Assembly: GCF_014892575.1 (NCBI RefSeq)
Contig: NZ_JADBGI010000008.1
Location: 220,627 to 281,283 of the forward strand
Direction: 5' to 3'
DNA from: Nocardiopsis coralli
GTDB lineage: Bacteria; Actinomycetota; Actinomycetes; Streptosporangiales; Streptosporangiaceae
DNA length: 60,657 bases
The notes beneath the pieces are model-generated. The model searched no databases. It had not been told where the DNA came from and worked only from the letters and a program-made list of their open reading frames with translations. Positions 7,201-15,120 of the stretch are shown here, in pieces. The position numbers and the translations under genes were made by a program. The first letter of the stretch is position 1; the number at the start of each line of letters is the position of its first letter.

Positions 7201-7948
7201 GGTCCGCTCGGGCGGCCAGCCCGAGGGGATCAAGGAGCGCACCAACGAGGAGCACTGGGCCGGGCGGCTCTACATGCGGGACCTCTCCCCGTACGTGAGC
7301 ACCGTGTTCGTCCGTCTCGGCGTCCCCCCGAACCCCATCACCTACCTGATGATGGCCTTCGGTGTCCTGGCCGGTGTCGTGGTGGCCTTCGGCGGCCTGT
7401 GGTCGGCGATCCTCGCGGCCGTGATGGTCCAGGTGTACCTGCTCCTGGACTGCTCGGACGGCGAGGTCGCCCGCTACACCGGACGCACCAGCGTCGCCGG
7501 GATCTACCTGGACCGCATCGGGCACTACGTGTCCGAGATCGCCCTGCTCATCGGCCTGGGCATCCGCGCCCAGGGCGAGTTCGAGGCCGGCGGCTGGGTG
7601 ATCCTGGGGATGGCCGCCGCGCTGGGCGTGGCCCTCATCAAGGCCGAGACCGACAACGTGGTGGTCGCCCGCGCCAAGGCGGGGCTGCCCGAGAAGATCA
7701 GCGACGCCGCGATGGACCCGCGGTCCTCCGGGCTGAGCCTGGCCCGGCGCCTGGCCTCGGTGCTCAAGGTGCACCGGGTGATCCAGGCGGTCGAGCTCTC
7801 CCTGCTCGTCGTCGTGGTCGCGGTCGTGGACGCCTTCCTGGGCGATCTGACCGCCACCCGGATCCTCGTCGCGGTCTGTGCGTTCGTGGGTGCGCTCATG
7901 AGCGCGGCCCACTTCGTCAGCGTGGTGGCCTCGCGCCGCCTGGAATAA
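7178..7948 (+). CDS. CDP-alcohol phosphatidyltransferase family protein
   Basis: This 256-residue membrane enzyme has the family motif, which normally reads DxxDGxxAR-x8-GxxxDxxxD. Here the residues are D91, D94, G95, A98, R99, G108 and D112, but the final position (116) is His, not Asp. Several hydrophobic helices follow. The family transfers a phospho-alcohol from a CDP-alcohol to a lipid or polyol acceptor, using two metal ions held by the Asp residues. The last Asp is usually the proposed catalytic base, so the change deserves notice. I chose ATG 7178 because GGAG lies 11 nt upstream; GTG 7166 is possible. It overlaps the dehydrogenase gene and closes a four- to six-gene operon. Confidence 0.85.
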   Translation: MSKPSVAEVRSGGQPEGIKERTNEEHWAGRLYMRDLSPYVSTVFVRLGVPPNPITYLMMAFGVLAGVVVAFGGLWSAILAAVMVQVYLLLDCSDGEVARYTGRTSVAGIYLDRIGHYVSEIALLIGLGIRAQGEFEAGGWVILGMAAALGVALIKAETDNVVVARAKAGLPEKISDAAMDPRSSGLSLARRLASVLKVHRVIQAVELSLLVVVVAVVDAFLGDLTATRILVAVCAFVGALMSAAHFVSVVASRRLE

Positions 7949-7973
7949 CGCGGTAGTGACGTTACCGTCACAG

Positions 7974-8009
7974 AGGGGGCTGTGAGCGTTACCCCGTTCA
8001 CAGCCCCCT
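7974..8009 (+). terminator. Intrinsic terminator
   Basis: AGGGGGCTGTGA at 7974-7985 pairs perfectly with TCACAGCCCCCT at 7998-8009. A C-run and TTTT at about 8019-8022 follow. It ends the polyol-phosphate operon before the family 2 glycosyltransferase. Confidence 0.85.
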
Positions 8010-8103
8010 ACACCCCCCTTTTATGCTTTCGTTAGTCTGCTTCTGCGACCGTTGCCGGTACTTCACCTGCCCGTCGCACGCCGTCCACTGATCGGTCGAA
8101 CCC

Positions 8104-9063
8104 ATGGCTACTCCTGTCATTCCGCCCGCATCGGGTTCCGATGCGTCCGGGGCGGAGGACTCCCAGCCCACCGCCGCCGAACGGAGCCGCGCCGAGGTGT
8201 CCGCGCCCACACTGTCCTGTGTCCTGCTCACGATGGGGACCCGCCCGGCCGAACTGCGCCGTGCGATCACCAGCGTGTTCGAGCAGGAGGGCGCCGACGT
8301 CGAGGTCGTGGTGGTCAGCAACGGCGCCGAGCTGCCCGAGCTGCCCGAGGGCGTGCGCACCGTCCCGTTGCCCGAGAACGTCGGTATCCCGGCCGGGCGC
8401 AACGAGGGTGTGCGCGCCGCCGAGGGCGACATCGTGCTGTTCCTGGACGACGACGGCTGGTACCGCTCCACCGACCTGGCCCGCCATGTGCGGGAGCGGT
8501 TCGCCTCCGACCCGTCGCTGGGCGCGATCTCCTTCCGGATCGCCGACCCCGACGGCGGGCCCGACCAGCGCCGCCACGTGCCGCGGCTGCGGGTGGGCGA
8601 CCCCCGCGAGTCCAGCGAGGTCACCACGTTCCTGGGCGGGGCGAGCGCGATCCGGCGGACCGCCTTCGAGGCCGGCGGCGGGCTCCCGGGCGACTTCTTC
8701 TACGCCCACGAGGAGACCGACCTGGCCTGGCGCATCATCGACGCCGGCTACCGCATCGAGTACGACGCCGACGCGGTCATGTACCACCCGGCCGTCGCCC
8801 CGACCCGGCACGCCGACTTCTACCGCCTCAACGCCCGTAACCGGGTGTGGCTGGCCCGCCGGAACCTGCCGTGGCTGCTGGTGCTGCCGTACCTGGGGAC
8901 CTGGGTGGGGCTGACGCTGCTGCGCGAGCGCGATCGCGACGCGCTGCGGTCCTGGTTCCAGGGGTTCCGGGAGGGCTGGCGCGAGGACGCCGGTCCGCGC
9001 ACGCCGATCGGGTGGCGCACGGTCTGGCGGATGACACGTGCGGGGCGGCCCCCGGTCATCTGA
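8104..9063 (+). CDS. Family 2 glycosyltransferase
   Basis: The 319-residue GT-A enzyme opens its catalytic domain at about residue 37 with LSCVLLTMGTRPAELRRAI. It carries FLDDDGWY near residue 117 (the DxD-type nucleotide-sugar/metal motif), VGIPAGRNEGV and the HEETDLAWRI acceptor/base motif. The first 35 residues are low-complexity and hydrophilic. No transmembrane segment is needed, so it is probably cytoplasmic at the membrane face. Rhamnosyl- and galactofuranosyl-type wall transferases share this layout, but the donor cannot be read. No strong ribosome site precedes the ATG. Confidence 0.88.
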   Translation: MATPVIPPASGSDASGAEDSQPTAAERSRAEVSAPTLSCVLLTMGTRPAELRRAITSVFEQEGADVEVVVVSNGAELPELPEGVRTVPLPENVGIPAGRNEGVRAAEGDIVLFLDDDGWYRSTDLARHVRERFASDPSLGAISFRIADPDGGPDQRRHVPRLRVGDPRESSEVTTFLGGASAIRRTAFEAGGGLPGDFFYAHEETDLAWRIIDAGYRIEYDADAVMYHPAVAPTRHADFYRLNARNRVWLARRNLPWLLVLPYLGTWVGLTLLRERDRDALRSWFQGFREGWREDAGPRTPIGWRTVWRMTRAGRPPVI

Positions 9064-9088
9064 CCGGCGCAGGCGCGCCCACGAAACG

Positions 9089-9127
9089 ACGGAGGGTCCG
9101 TACACCAGAGGTGTGCGGACCCTCCGT
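9089..9127. terminator. Strong hairpin after glycosyltransferase
   Basis: The 18-nt arms 9089-9106 and 9110-9127 pair almost perfectly (ACGGAGGGTCCG with CGGACCCTCCGT inside) around a 3-nt loop. It lies between a plus-strand and a minus-strand gene end, so it probably works both ways. Confidence 0.85.
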
Positions 9128-9193
9128 TCGTGTGTGCGGGGTCGGGCCGGAGGGGATTCGCCCTGTCCGTACCACCCGTAAGGGATTGCCGAA

Positions 9194-9217
9194 AACTATT
9201 GCATATTGACAATAGTT
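9194..9217. promoter_or_regulatory. AT-rich 8-8-8 palindrome, possible MarR operator
   Basis: AACTATTG at 9194-9201 and CAATAGTT at 9210-9217 are perfect inverted repeats around an 8-nt spacer. The local sequence is strikingly AT-rich for this genome, and the ATTG/CAAT half sites fit MarR-family operators. It lies about 115 bases beyond the 3' end of the marR-type gene, and there is no convincing gene between them. Which promoter it would control is unclear. Confidence 0.4.
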
Positions 9218-9330
9218 AAGCTTCTGGGCAGGGTTACCCCTGGGAGGAGCGACCCGGACCCGAGGGGAAGGCGGAACCACAGGACGGTGCCTTCGCTCCA
9301 CACGGTGGAGGTACCTGGCGGTTCCCCTTG

Positions 9331-9810
9331 TCAGGCGGTCCGGGAGTCCCGAACCCCCGCGTCCTCGGCCTGTGCGGCCGCCTCCTGGAAGGCCGTGAGG
9401 CCCTCCAACAGCATCGCGCGCTTCCTCGGGGGCATGCGGGCGATCACCGTGTGGAGCTCCTTCTCCCGCCGGCCACGCAGGTCATGGAGGAAGGAGCGGC
9501 CCTCGTCGGTCAACCACAGCCGCAACTCGCGCCGGCTGCTCGGACTGGCCGTACGGTTGACGAAACCGACCGCCTCGAGGCGGTCGCAGAGCCTGCTCAC
9601 GGACGGAGGGGTGGAACCCAGTCGTTCGGTGACGGTGCGCAGGTTGACGCCGTCCTCGTCCTCCAGGATGAACAGGACCTTCAGTTGGGAGGGGGAGACC
9701 GGGGAGGTGGCGACCTCGCGGCCACGGCCCCAGAGCACCTCGATGACCTCGGTCACCGCCGAGGCGGCCCGAGCTGTCTGTTGCGTCTGCTCCTGCGACT
9801 CAGAACTCAC
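9331..9810 (-). CDS. MarR-family transcriptional regulator
   Basis: The 159-residue protein has a winged helix-turn-helix at about 40-115. LKVLFILEDEDGVNLRTVTERL and PPSVSRLCDRLEAVGFV contain the recognition helix, and RRELRLWLTDEG the wing. Helices at both ends would form the dimer interface. MarR proteins repress nearby genes and release DNA on binding a small ligand or oxidation; no Cys is seen, so ligand sensing is more likely. It is divergent from the SpoIIE-type phosphatase, with 148 bases between them. An AT-rich palindrome lies beyond its 3' end. Confidence 0.9.
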   Translation of the reverse strand: MSSESQEQTQQTARAASAVTEVIEVLWGRGREVATSPVSPSQLKVLFILEDEDGVNLRTVTERLGSTPPSVSRLCDRLEAVGFVNRTASPSSRRELRLWLTDEGRSFLHDLRGRREKELHTVIARMPPRKRAMLLEGLTAFQEAAAQAEDAGVRDSRTA

Positions 9811-9958
9811 TTTCCACTCTCACCCATCACGGCTGTGCGCCGATCCCGCGCTCCGGCCGGTCGCCGGGTTTCTCCAAAACCATAACGGAACGCCCGATGC
9901 CGTGCCTGGAGGGAGGTGAACACGTGCACCGCCCCGCACAGAGAACACAGGTCATACC

Positions 9959-11134
9959 TTGAAGAGCTACGAAGCCGTCGCGCGGTCGCTGCGCGAGGCC
10001 AGACCGGACCGGCTTCTGGCGGCACTGCGATCCGCCCTCGCCGAACACTACGGCGCGGTGGCAGTGGACCTCCTCCTCGTCGACTACGGGATGACCGCAC
10101 TCTGCCACGTGGCAGCAGGCGCCGACGAGGGTGAACAGTACTCGGTCTTCACCAGCCCCGCGGGGCGGGCCTTCGGTTCACAGGAGCCGTTGGTGGAGGA
10201 ACGCTCCGGGCGGGGCACCATCATGGTCCACCTGCCGGTGAGCGTGCGCGGGGACCGCCTCGGGGTGCTCACCGTCGAGACCCCCGGTCGCAGCCTGCCC
10301 GGCCCCACCCAGCTCGAACTGCAGAGGATCGCGGAGGACGCCGGCCGGGCCCTGCTGGTGGCCGAACGCGACACCGACGTCTACCGTGTGGCCCGCCGCC
10401 GCAACCGGCTCACCCTGGCCGCGGAGATGCAGTGGGACCTGCTCTCCGGCCGGGCCTACGAATGCCCCGAGTACAGCATCGGCGCCCAGCTCGAACCGGC
10501 CTACGCGATCCGCGGCGACAACTTCGACTGGTCGGTCTCGGGCGACCGGCTCCACCTGAGCATCACCAACGGCATGGGGGAGGGGATCGAGGCCTCGCTG
10601 CTGACCAGTTTGGCCGTGAACGCCCTGCGCAACGCCCGCCGCGGCGGGGCGCCCCTGGCCGGGCAGGCCGCGCTCGTGGACCAGGCGGTCTACGCCCAGC
10701 ACGGCGGACGCCGGTTCCTGGAGATGCTGCTGCTCTCCTTCGACGCCGCCACCGGCGAGGTCGAGGCGGTCGACGCCGGATCGCCCCGTCTGTACGTGCT
10801 GCGCGGCGACGAGGTCGTGCCCTGGCCCTTCGAGGCGCAGATGCCCGTAGGGATGGCCGAGGACACCGTCTACTCCGTCGAACGCTTCCGTGCGCGCCCC
10901 GGCGACCGCCTCGTCTTCGTCAGCGACGGGGTCTTCGACGCACGGAACCTGACGGGGGAGTCCTTCGGCGACCGTGCCCTGACCCGTGCGGTGATGGGCA
11001 CCCGCCTGCTCCCGGCCGCGTCCGTGCCGCAGGAGGTCCTGCGCCACCTGTCCGGGTACCGCGAGGGCCGGGCCAGCGAGGACGACACGTTGGTGGTGTG
11101 CGTGGACTGGCGAGGGCGCGAGGGCGCGGTCTGA
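9959..11134 (+). CDS. GAF-like plus SpoIIE-type PP2C phosphatase domain protein
   Basis: The 391-residue protein has an N-terminal sensor-like region (about 20-135, GAF-like) and a C-terminal SpoIIE/PP2C domain (about 150-388). RGDNFDW at 186-191 and FVSDGVFDAR and EDDTLVV near the end match phosphatase motifs. However, the metal-binding DVMGHG motif reads NGMGEG at 204-209, so the Asp is Asn and the His is Glu. Proteins of this kind normally dephosphorylate anti-anti-sigma factors; this one may be weakly active or use altered metal binding. The start is a TTG with no strong ribosome site. Confidence 0.8.
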   Translation: MKSYEAVARSLREARPDRLLAALRSALAEHYGAVAVDLLLVDYGMTALCHVAAGADEGEQYSVFTSPAGRAFGSQEPLVEERSGRGTIMVHLPVSVRGDRLGVLTVETPGRSLPGPTQLELQRIAEDAGRALLVAERDTDVYRVARRRNRLTLAAEMQWDLLSGRAYECPEYSIGAQLEPAYAIRGDNFDWSVSGDRLHLSITNGMGEGIEASLLTSLAVNALRNARRGGAPLAGQAALVDQAVYAQHGGRRFLEMLLLSFDAATGEVEAVDAGSPRLYVLRGDEVVPWPFEAQMPVGMAEDTVYSVERFRARPGDRLVFVSDGVFDARNLTGESFGDRALTRAVMGTRLLPAASVPQEVLRHLSGYREGRASEDDTLVVCVDWRGREGAV

Positions 11135-11175
11135 CCGGTTCCGGTCACGGAGGGCGGCACCGGCCCCGGACACAC

Positions 11176-11207
11176 GTGGGGCCGCCCCCGGACGGGAGCG
11201 GCCCCAC
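11176..11207. terminator. Bidirectional hairpin terminator
   Basis: GTGGGGCCGC at 11176-11185 pairs perfectly with GCGGCCCCAC at 11198-11207. It lies between the convergent phosphatase and nitroreductase genes and probably serves both. Confidence 0.75.
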
Positions 11208-11227
11208 GGACGTCTCGGCGCGGTCGA

Positions 11228-11833
11228 TCAGAGCTCGGTGACGACCTGCTCGTGCTCGAGGCGCGGCAGGCGGTCGAACCAGGCGTCCGGGCCGGGCTTG
11301 CCGATGTTCATGACCACGACCGGCTTGAGGGTGGAGTCCTCGCCGAAGAACTCCTTGCGCACGCCCTCGGCGTCGAAGCCGCTCATCGGACCGGCGGCCA
11401 GGCCTGCGGCGCGCACGCCCATGATGAGGTAGCCGACCTGCAGCATGGCGTTCTCGTGGGCGGCCTTCTCGCGGGCCTCGACGGGCATGCCGGCGAAGTT
11501 CTCACGGGCGTCCGGGGCGACCGGGAACGTCGTCGGGAAGTGCTCGTGGAAGGAGCTGTCGGCCGACAGGATCAGGGTCAGCGGCGCGGTGGAGGTCTTG
11601 GGCGCGTTGTTGCCGGCCATGTGCGGGATCAGACGCTCCCGGGCCTCCTTCGAACGCACGGCGGTCACGCGGAGCGGCTGGTTGTTCATCGCCGTCGGGC
11701 CGTACTTGACCAGGTCGTAGATCGCGCGCAGCTGCTCTTCGGTCACCGGCTCGTCGGTGAAGGAGTTGGCGGTGCGGGCGTCGCGGAACAGCAGGTCCTG
11801 CGCGTTCTTGTCGAGGGCCAGGGCGTCGTTCAT
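11228..11833 (-). CDS. Nitroreductase family protein (malonic semialdehyde reductase RutE-like)
   Basis: The 201-residue protein reads LFRDARTANSFTDEPV near the start and KYGPTAMNNQPLRV at about 55-68, the FMN-contact region. NAMLQVGYLIMGVRAAGLAAGPMSGFD further on is the RutE/HadB-type nitroreductase pattern. Such FMN enzymes reduce malonic semialdehyde in uracil breakdown, or quinones and nitro compounds. No rut genes are nearby, so the substrate is unknown. The ATG is preceded by GAGG; an upstream GTG at 11944 would add 37 residues unlike the family. Confidence 0.85.
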   Translation of the reverse strand: MNDALALDKNAQDLLFRDARTANSFTDEPVTEEQLRAIYDLVKYGPTAMNNQPLRVTAVRSKEARERLIPHMAGNNAPKTSTAPLTLILSADSSFHEHFPTTFPVAPDARENFAGMPVEAREKAAHENAMLQVGYLIMGVRAAGLAAGPMSGFDAEGVRKEFFGEDSTLKPVVVMNIGKPGPDAWFDRLPRLEHEQVVTEL

Positions 11834-11940
11834 GGGGAAACCTCGGTGTCCTGTGGGGTCCCGGGTACGGTGCCCGGGGCTGTCACACGACCTCAACCTG
11901 ATTTCCCAGGAAGATATTTCCAGAGTCGATGAGTGTGGTC

Positions 11941-13110
11941 TCACTCACTCGCCAGGGCCGGACCCGCGGGTGCGCGGCGGGCGCGCCTGCGCGGGCGCGG
12001 CACGTGAACGACCGGCCCCGTCGCCTCGTCCACCCAGCTCTCCAGCCGCTTGACGAAAGTGCGTGCCTGCACCGGCCAGTGGAAGGAGGTCTGGGCGATC
12101 CGGTGCCCCGTGCGCGCGTACTCGGCGCGCCGCCGCGGCTCCCGGCGCAGGCGCAGGATCGCCTGCGAGGCCGCGAACGCGTCGCCGAACGGCACGACCG
12201 ACCCGGCCGGACCCTCCGGGCGTCCGTTCACCAGGGAGGTGGCCACCGGGCCCGCCGTCGTGACGACCGGGAGCCCGTGTGCCATGTACTCGACGATCTT
12301 GGTCGGCATGGAGTGGCGGTAGTTCGGCTCGTCGTGCAGCAGGCTCACCCCTGCCAGGGCCCCCGCACACATCCGCAGGGCCCGGTCGTTGGGCACGTAG
12401 CCGTACCAGTGCAGGGCCCCGTCCTGGGAGGCCTCGCGCAGCAGGGGCCGCACGCTCGGGTCCGCGCCGCCGATGACCTCCAGCCGGATGCCGTAGGGCT
12501 GCAGGAGTCGGCCCAGGTCCACCAGTTCGTGTGCGCCCCGCGCCACCGAGACGTGGCCCAGGTAGACGACCCGGTCTTCGCCGGGCTCACGCGCCGGTTG
12601 CTCGGGCACGTTGGTCGTGTTGGGCACCACCGGGTGGTCGAGGCGGAAACGGTTCCGGTAGCCCTCCTCGGCCAGGAGCAGCCGCATGTGGCGCTCGGCC
12701 CGGCGCTCGAACATCCGCACCACGCCGCCCAGGGGCCGGCGCAGCGGTCCCGGGACCCAGGGTTTGGTGAGCAGCGCCGACGGGGTGTCCTCGTGCACGT
12801 CCCACACCGTCAGCGGACGGTTCTCCGGAAGCGCGAGCATGAGTTCGGGGTCGTGGAAGAGCAGAAGGTCGGCACCGGGGGCGTGTTCGGCCAGGACCTG
12901 GCGCGCCGCCCGCAGGGACGCCAGGCGCTCCCTTCCCGCGGCCCGGGGCACGTCGACCGATCGCACCGCGTCCCACGGCGTGACCCCGCACTCGCGGAAC
13001 GGTGCCACGTAGGTGACGGAGTGCCCCGCGTCGAGCAGTGCCCTGATCTGGCGGTGCAGAATGCGCGCGTCCTCGGGGTGGTGCACGACCGTGGCCACGA
13101 GCACGTGCAT
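11941..13110 (-). CDS. Family 4-like glycosyltransferase
   Basis: The 389-residue GT-B protein has a short N-terminal Rossmann segment (MHVLVATVVHHPEDARILHR). In the C-terminal donor-binding half it carries VVYLGHVSVARGAHELVDLGR, LHWYGYVPNDRALRMCAGALAG and the acidic SMPTKIVEYMAHGLPVV motif that contacts the nucleotide sugar. A basic Arg-rich tail (RPRRRARRAP) may hold it at the membrane. The ATG is preceded by AGGTAGGTGATC, a long match to the 16S 3' end. It sits with other wall-polymer genes; donor and acceptor are unknown. Confidence 0.85.
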   Translation of the reverse strand: MHVLVATVVHHPEDARILHRQIRALLDAGHSVTYVAPFRECGVTPWDAVRSVDVPRAAGRERLASLRAARQVLAEHAPGADLLLFHDPELMLALPENRPLTVWDVHEDTPSALLTKPWVPGPLRRPLGGVVRMFERRAERHMRLLLAEEGYRNRFRLDHPVVPNTTNVPEQPAREPGEDRVVYLGHVSVARGAHELVDLGRLLQPYGIRLEVIGGADPSVRPLLREASQDGALHWYGYVPNDRALRMCAGALAGVSLLHDEPNYRHSMPTKIVEYMAHGLPVVTTAGPVATSLVNGRPEGPAGSVVPFGDAFAASQAILRLRREPRRRAEYARTGHRIAQTSFHWPVQARTFVKRLESWVDEATGPVVHVPRPRRRARRAPAGPALASE

Positions 13111-13287
13111 GGAGATCACCTACCTGTGTCGCCTGTATAAAGGGCCGCCTCACCGATGATCTGCTCTTCGGTGGCGCGACCAGCTTTTCGACACGGTATT
13201 CACCTGCGGAAACGTCGCGAGAAAAGCGCGATGGACGGCAAGGGGGCATCCGGTGAACCTTGTGGCAGAGGCAGGTGAACGGCGAAC

Positions 13288-13323
13288 GGCACGCCGGGGG
13301 ACGCCGTACGTCCCCGACGTGCC
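13288..13323 (-). terminator. Hairpin terminator after nucleotide-sugar dehydrogenase
   Basis: GGCACG at 13288-13293 and GGGGACG at 13297-13303 pair with CGTCCCC at 13309-13315 and CGTGCC at 13318-13323. A second GGGCCC palindrome follows near 13336-13353. It ends the minus-strand dehydrogenase transcript; the rest of this gap (13111-13365) shows no gene. Confidence 0.7.
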
Positions 13324-13365
13324 GTCGGTGGTGCGGGCCCTGTTCGGGGCCCGGGGGGCCGGGTG

Positions 13366-14727
13366 TCAGAGCACCTGCAGGCCCTCGCGCTCGATGTGCC
13401 GGCGCACCTGCGGCGGCACGTCGGCCTCGGTCTCGGGCGGGGTGCGGCGCAGCACCCCGCGGGTGTCCAGCAGCAGCCGTGCGTACTCGGACAGCCGCTT
13501 GGGCTCGTAGTCGGTGTGGTCGGTGAGCAGCACGGTCAGGTCGGCGTCGGCCAGAGCCTGGTCCAGGTCGGTCGAGCGCGGGACCTCGGCCCCGTCGACC
13601 GTCCACGACTCCACGTGCGGGTCGTGGTAGGTCAGCGTCGCGCCCTTGGCGGCGAGCTTGCGGGCCACCGGGCGGGCCGGCGACTCGCGCTGGTCGGCGA
13701 TGTCGGCCTTGTAGGTCACGCCCAGGATCAGCACCTTGGAGCGCGACAGGGCCAGGCCGCTGTCGTTCAGCAGCTCCTGGGCGCGCTGGGTGACGTAGGA
13801 GGGCATGCGCCCGTTGATCTCCTGCGCCAGCTCCACGAACCGGAACGGGTACCCCAGCGTCTTGACCTTGTACGACAGGTAGTTCGGGTCGATCGGGATG
13901 CAGTGCCCGCCCACACCCGGGCCCGGGTAGAACGCCTGGAACCCGAACGGCTTGGTGGCCGCGGCCGAGATGGAGTCCCACAGGTCGATGCCGAGCTCCT
14001 GGCAGAACACCGCCATCTCGTTGACCAGCGCGATGTTCACGTGCCGGTAGGTGTTCTCCAGCAGCTTGGCCATCTCCGCCTCACGGGTGCCGCGGGCGCG
14101 GACCACGCTGTCGACGAAGGCCCCGTAGAACTCCGCGGCGCGCTCCCCGCAGGTCGGGGTCATGCCGCCCACGACCTTCGGGGTGTTGGCCACACCGAAG
14201 GCCGCGTTGCCCGGGTCGATGCGCTCGGGCGAGAACGCCAGGTGGAAGTCGGAGCCGGCGACCAGGCCGGACTCCTCGAGGATCGGTCGGACGACCTCCT
14301 CGGTGGTGCCGGGGTAGGTCGTCGACTCCAGGATCACCAGCGTGCCCGGGGTCAGGTTCGCGGCGATGGACTTGGCCGCGGACGTGACCGCGCCCAGGTC
14401 GGGGCCGCCCTCGGGTGACAAGGGTGTGGGGACGCAGATGACGACGGTGCGCGCCGACGCCAGGCAGGCCGGGTCGGTGGTGGCGCTGAACCCCTGGTCG
14501 AGCATCATGGCGATGTCGTCCGGGGACAGGTCGTCGATGTGTGATCCGCCCTCGTTCAGGCCTTCGACGACCCGCGTGCTGACGTCCAGCCCCACGACCC
14601 GCAGACCCGATGCGGCGGCCTCTGCTGCCAGGGGCAGCCCCACGTAGCCCAGGCCCAGGACGACGAGGTCGCTCGCCGGTGTCCCGGGCCGCTCGACGGT
14701 TGCTCGGTTGGAGGATGCGGCATCCAC
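13366..14727 (-). CDS. Nucleotide-sugar dehydrogenase (UDP-ManNAc dehydrogenase type)
   Basis: The 453-residue protein has the NAD-binding motif GLGYVGLP at 25-32, ESTTYPGTTEE at about 134-144 and FSPERIDPG at about 165-173. The catalytic Cys276 is in GVGGHCIPIDP. The C-terminal UDP-binding domain contains VTYKADIADQRESPA. This group oxidises C6 of a UDP-sugar to a uronic acid, with WecC/WbpA-type members acting on UDP-ManNAc or UDP-GlcNAc. The UDP-GlcNAc 2-epimerase gene 2 kb away makes UDP-ManNAcA the likely product. The GTG start lacks a ribosome site. Confidence 0.88.
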   Translation of the reverse strand: MDAASSNRATVERPGTPASDLVVLGLGYVGLPLAAEAAASGLRVVGLDVSTRVVEGLNEGGSHIDDLSPDDIAMMLDQGFSATTDPACLASARTVVICVPTPLSPEGGPDLGAVTSAAKSIAANLTPGTLVILESTTYPGTTEEVVRPILEESGLVAGSDFHLAFSPERIDPGNAAFGVANTPKVVGGMTPTCGERAAEFYGAFVDSVVRARGTREAEMAKLLENTYRHVNIALVNEMAVFCQELGIDLWDSISAAATKPFGFQAFYPGPGVGGHCIPIDPNYLSYKVKTLGYPFRFVELAQEINGRMPSYVTQRAQELLNDSGLALSRSKVLILGVTYKADIADQRESPARPVARKLAAKGATLTYHDPHVESWTVDGAEVPRSTDLDQALADADLTVLLTDHTDYEPKRLSEYARLLLDTRGVLRRTPPETEADVPPQVRRHIEREGLQVL

Positions 14728-14734
14728 TTGGCTG

Positions 14735-15120
14735 TCACACTCGCATTCGTTTCGAGAACGGGCGTACGTACGGGAGGTCTGCTATTTCGGCGGCGGCCGT
14801 CCGAGTCTAGGCGTCCGTTTGCCGGTATTACGGGATGTGGCCTGGTCCGGACAATTTTCGGATGAGACCTCTGTACGCCACGTCGTAGCGGTATGCGGCT
14901 CCGGCCCAGGTTCGTTCTTCTTCGACAACGCTTCGACCTGCGCATCCGTAAGAGGTGCGCGTTTTGTGACTATAAGAGAGTTTTGAGAGAACATCGGCAA
15001 GACATACCGATTGTCCTGCCGGAATTAACTCGCCGGTCACCCCGGGTTCCACAATCTCTCGCAATGCAGGGAGATCACTGGCCACAATGGGCAACCCGCC
15101 TGCCATAGCTTCCACTGGTT
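14735..15120. other. Locally low-GC patch across a glycosyltransferase 3' end
   Basis: By eye the GC content falls to about 55-58 percent here, against more than 70 percent on both sides. The patch covers the last roughly 100 codons of the glycosyltransferase gene and the gap before the dehydrogenase gene. Codons such as TAT, AGT, AAA and an in-frame TTA (complement of 15026-15028) are used. Such a sharp step suggests a recombination junction or recently acquired segment. Confidence 0.6.

Noticed and set aside
9206..9234. TTGACA as a -35 promoter element in the AT-rich palindrome
   Set aside because: The hexamer is perfect, but no acceptable -10 lies 16-19 bases downstream and no gene follows on that strand.
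9056..9301. 81-codon minus-strand frame after the MarR-type gene
   Set aside because: It crosses the strong terminator hairpin at 9089-9127 and the AT-rich palindrome; no conserved feature.
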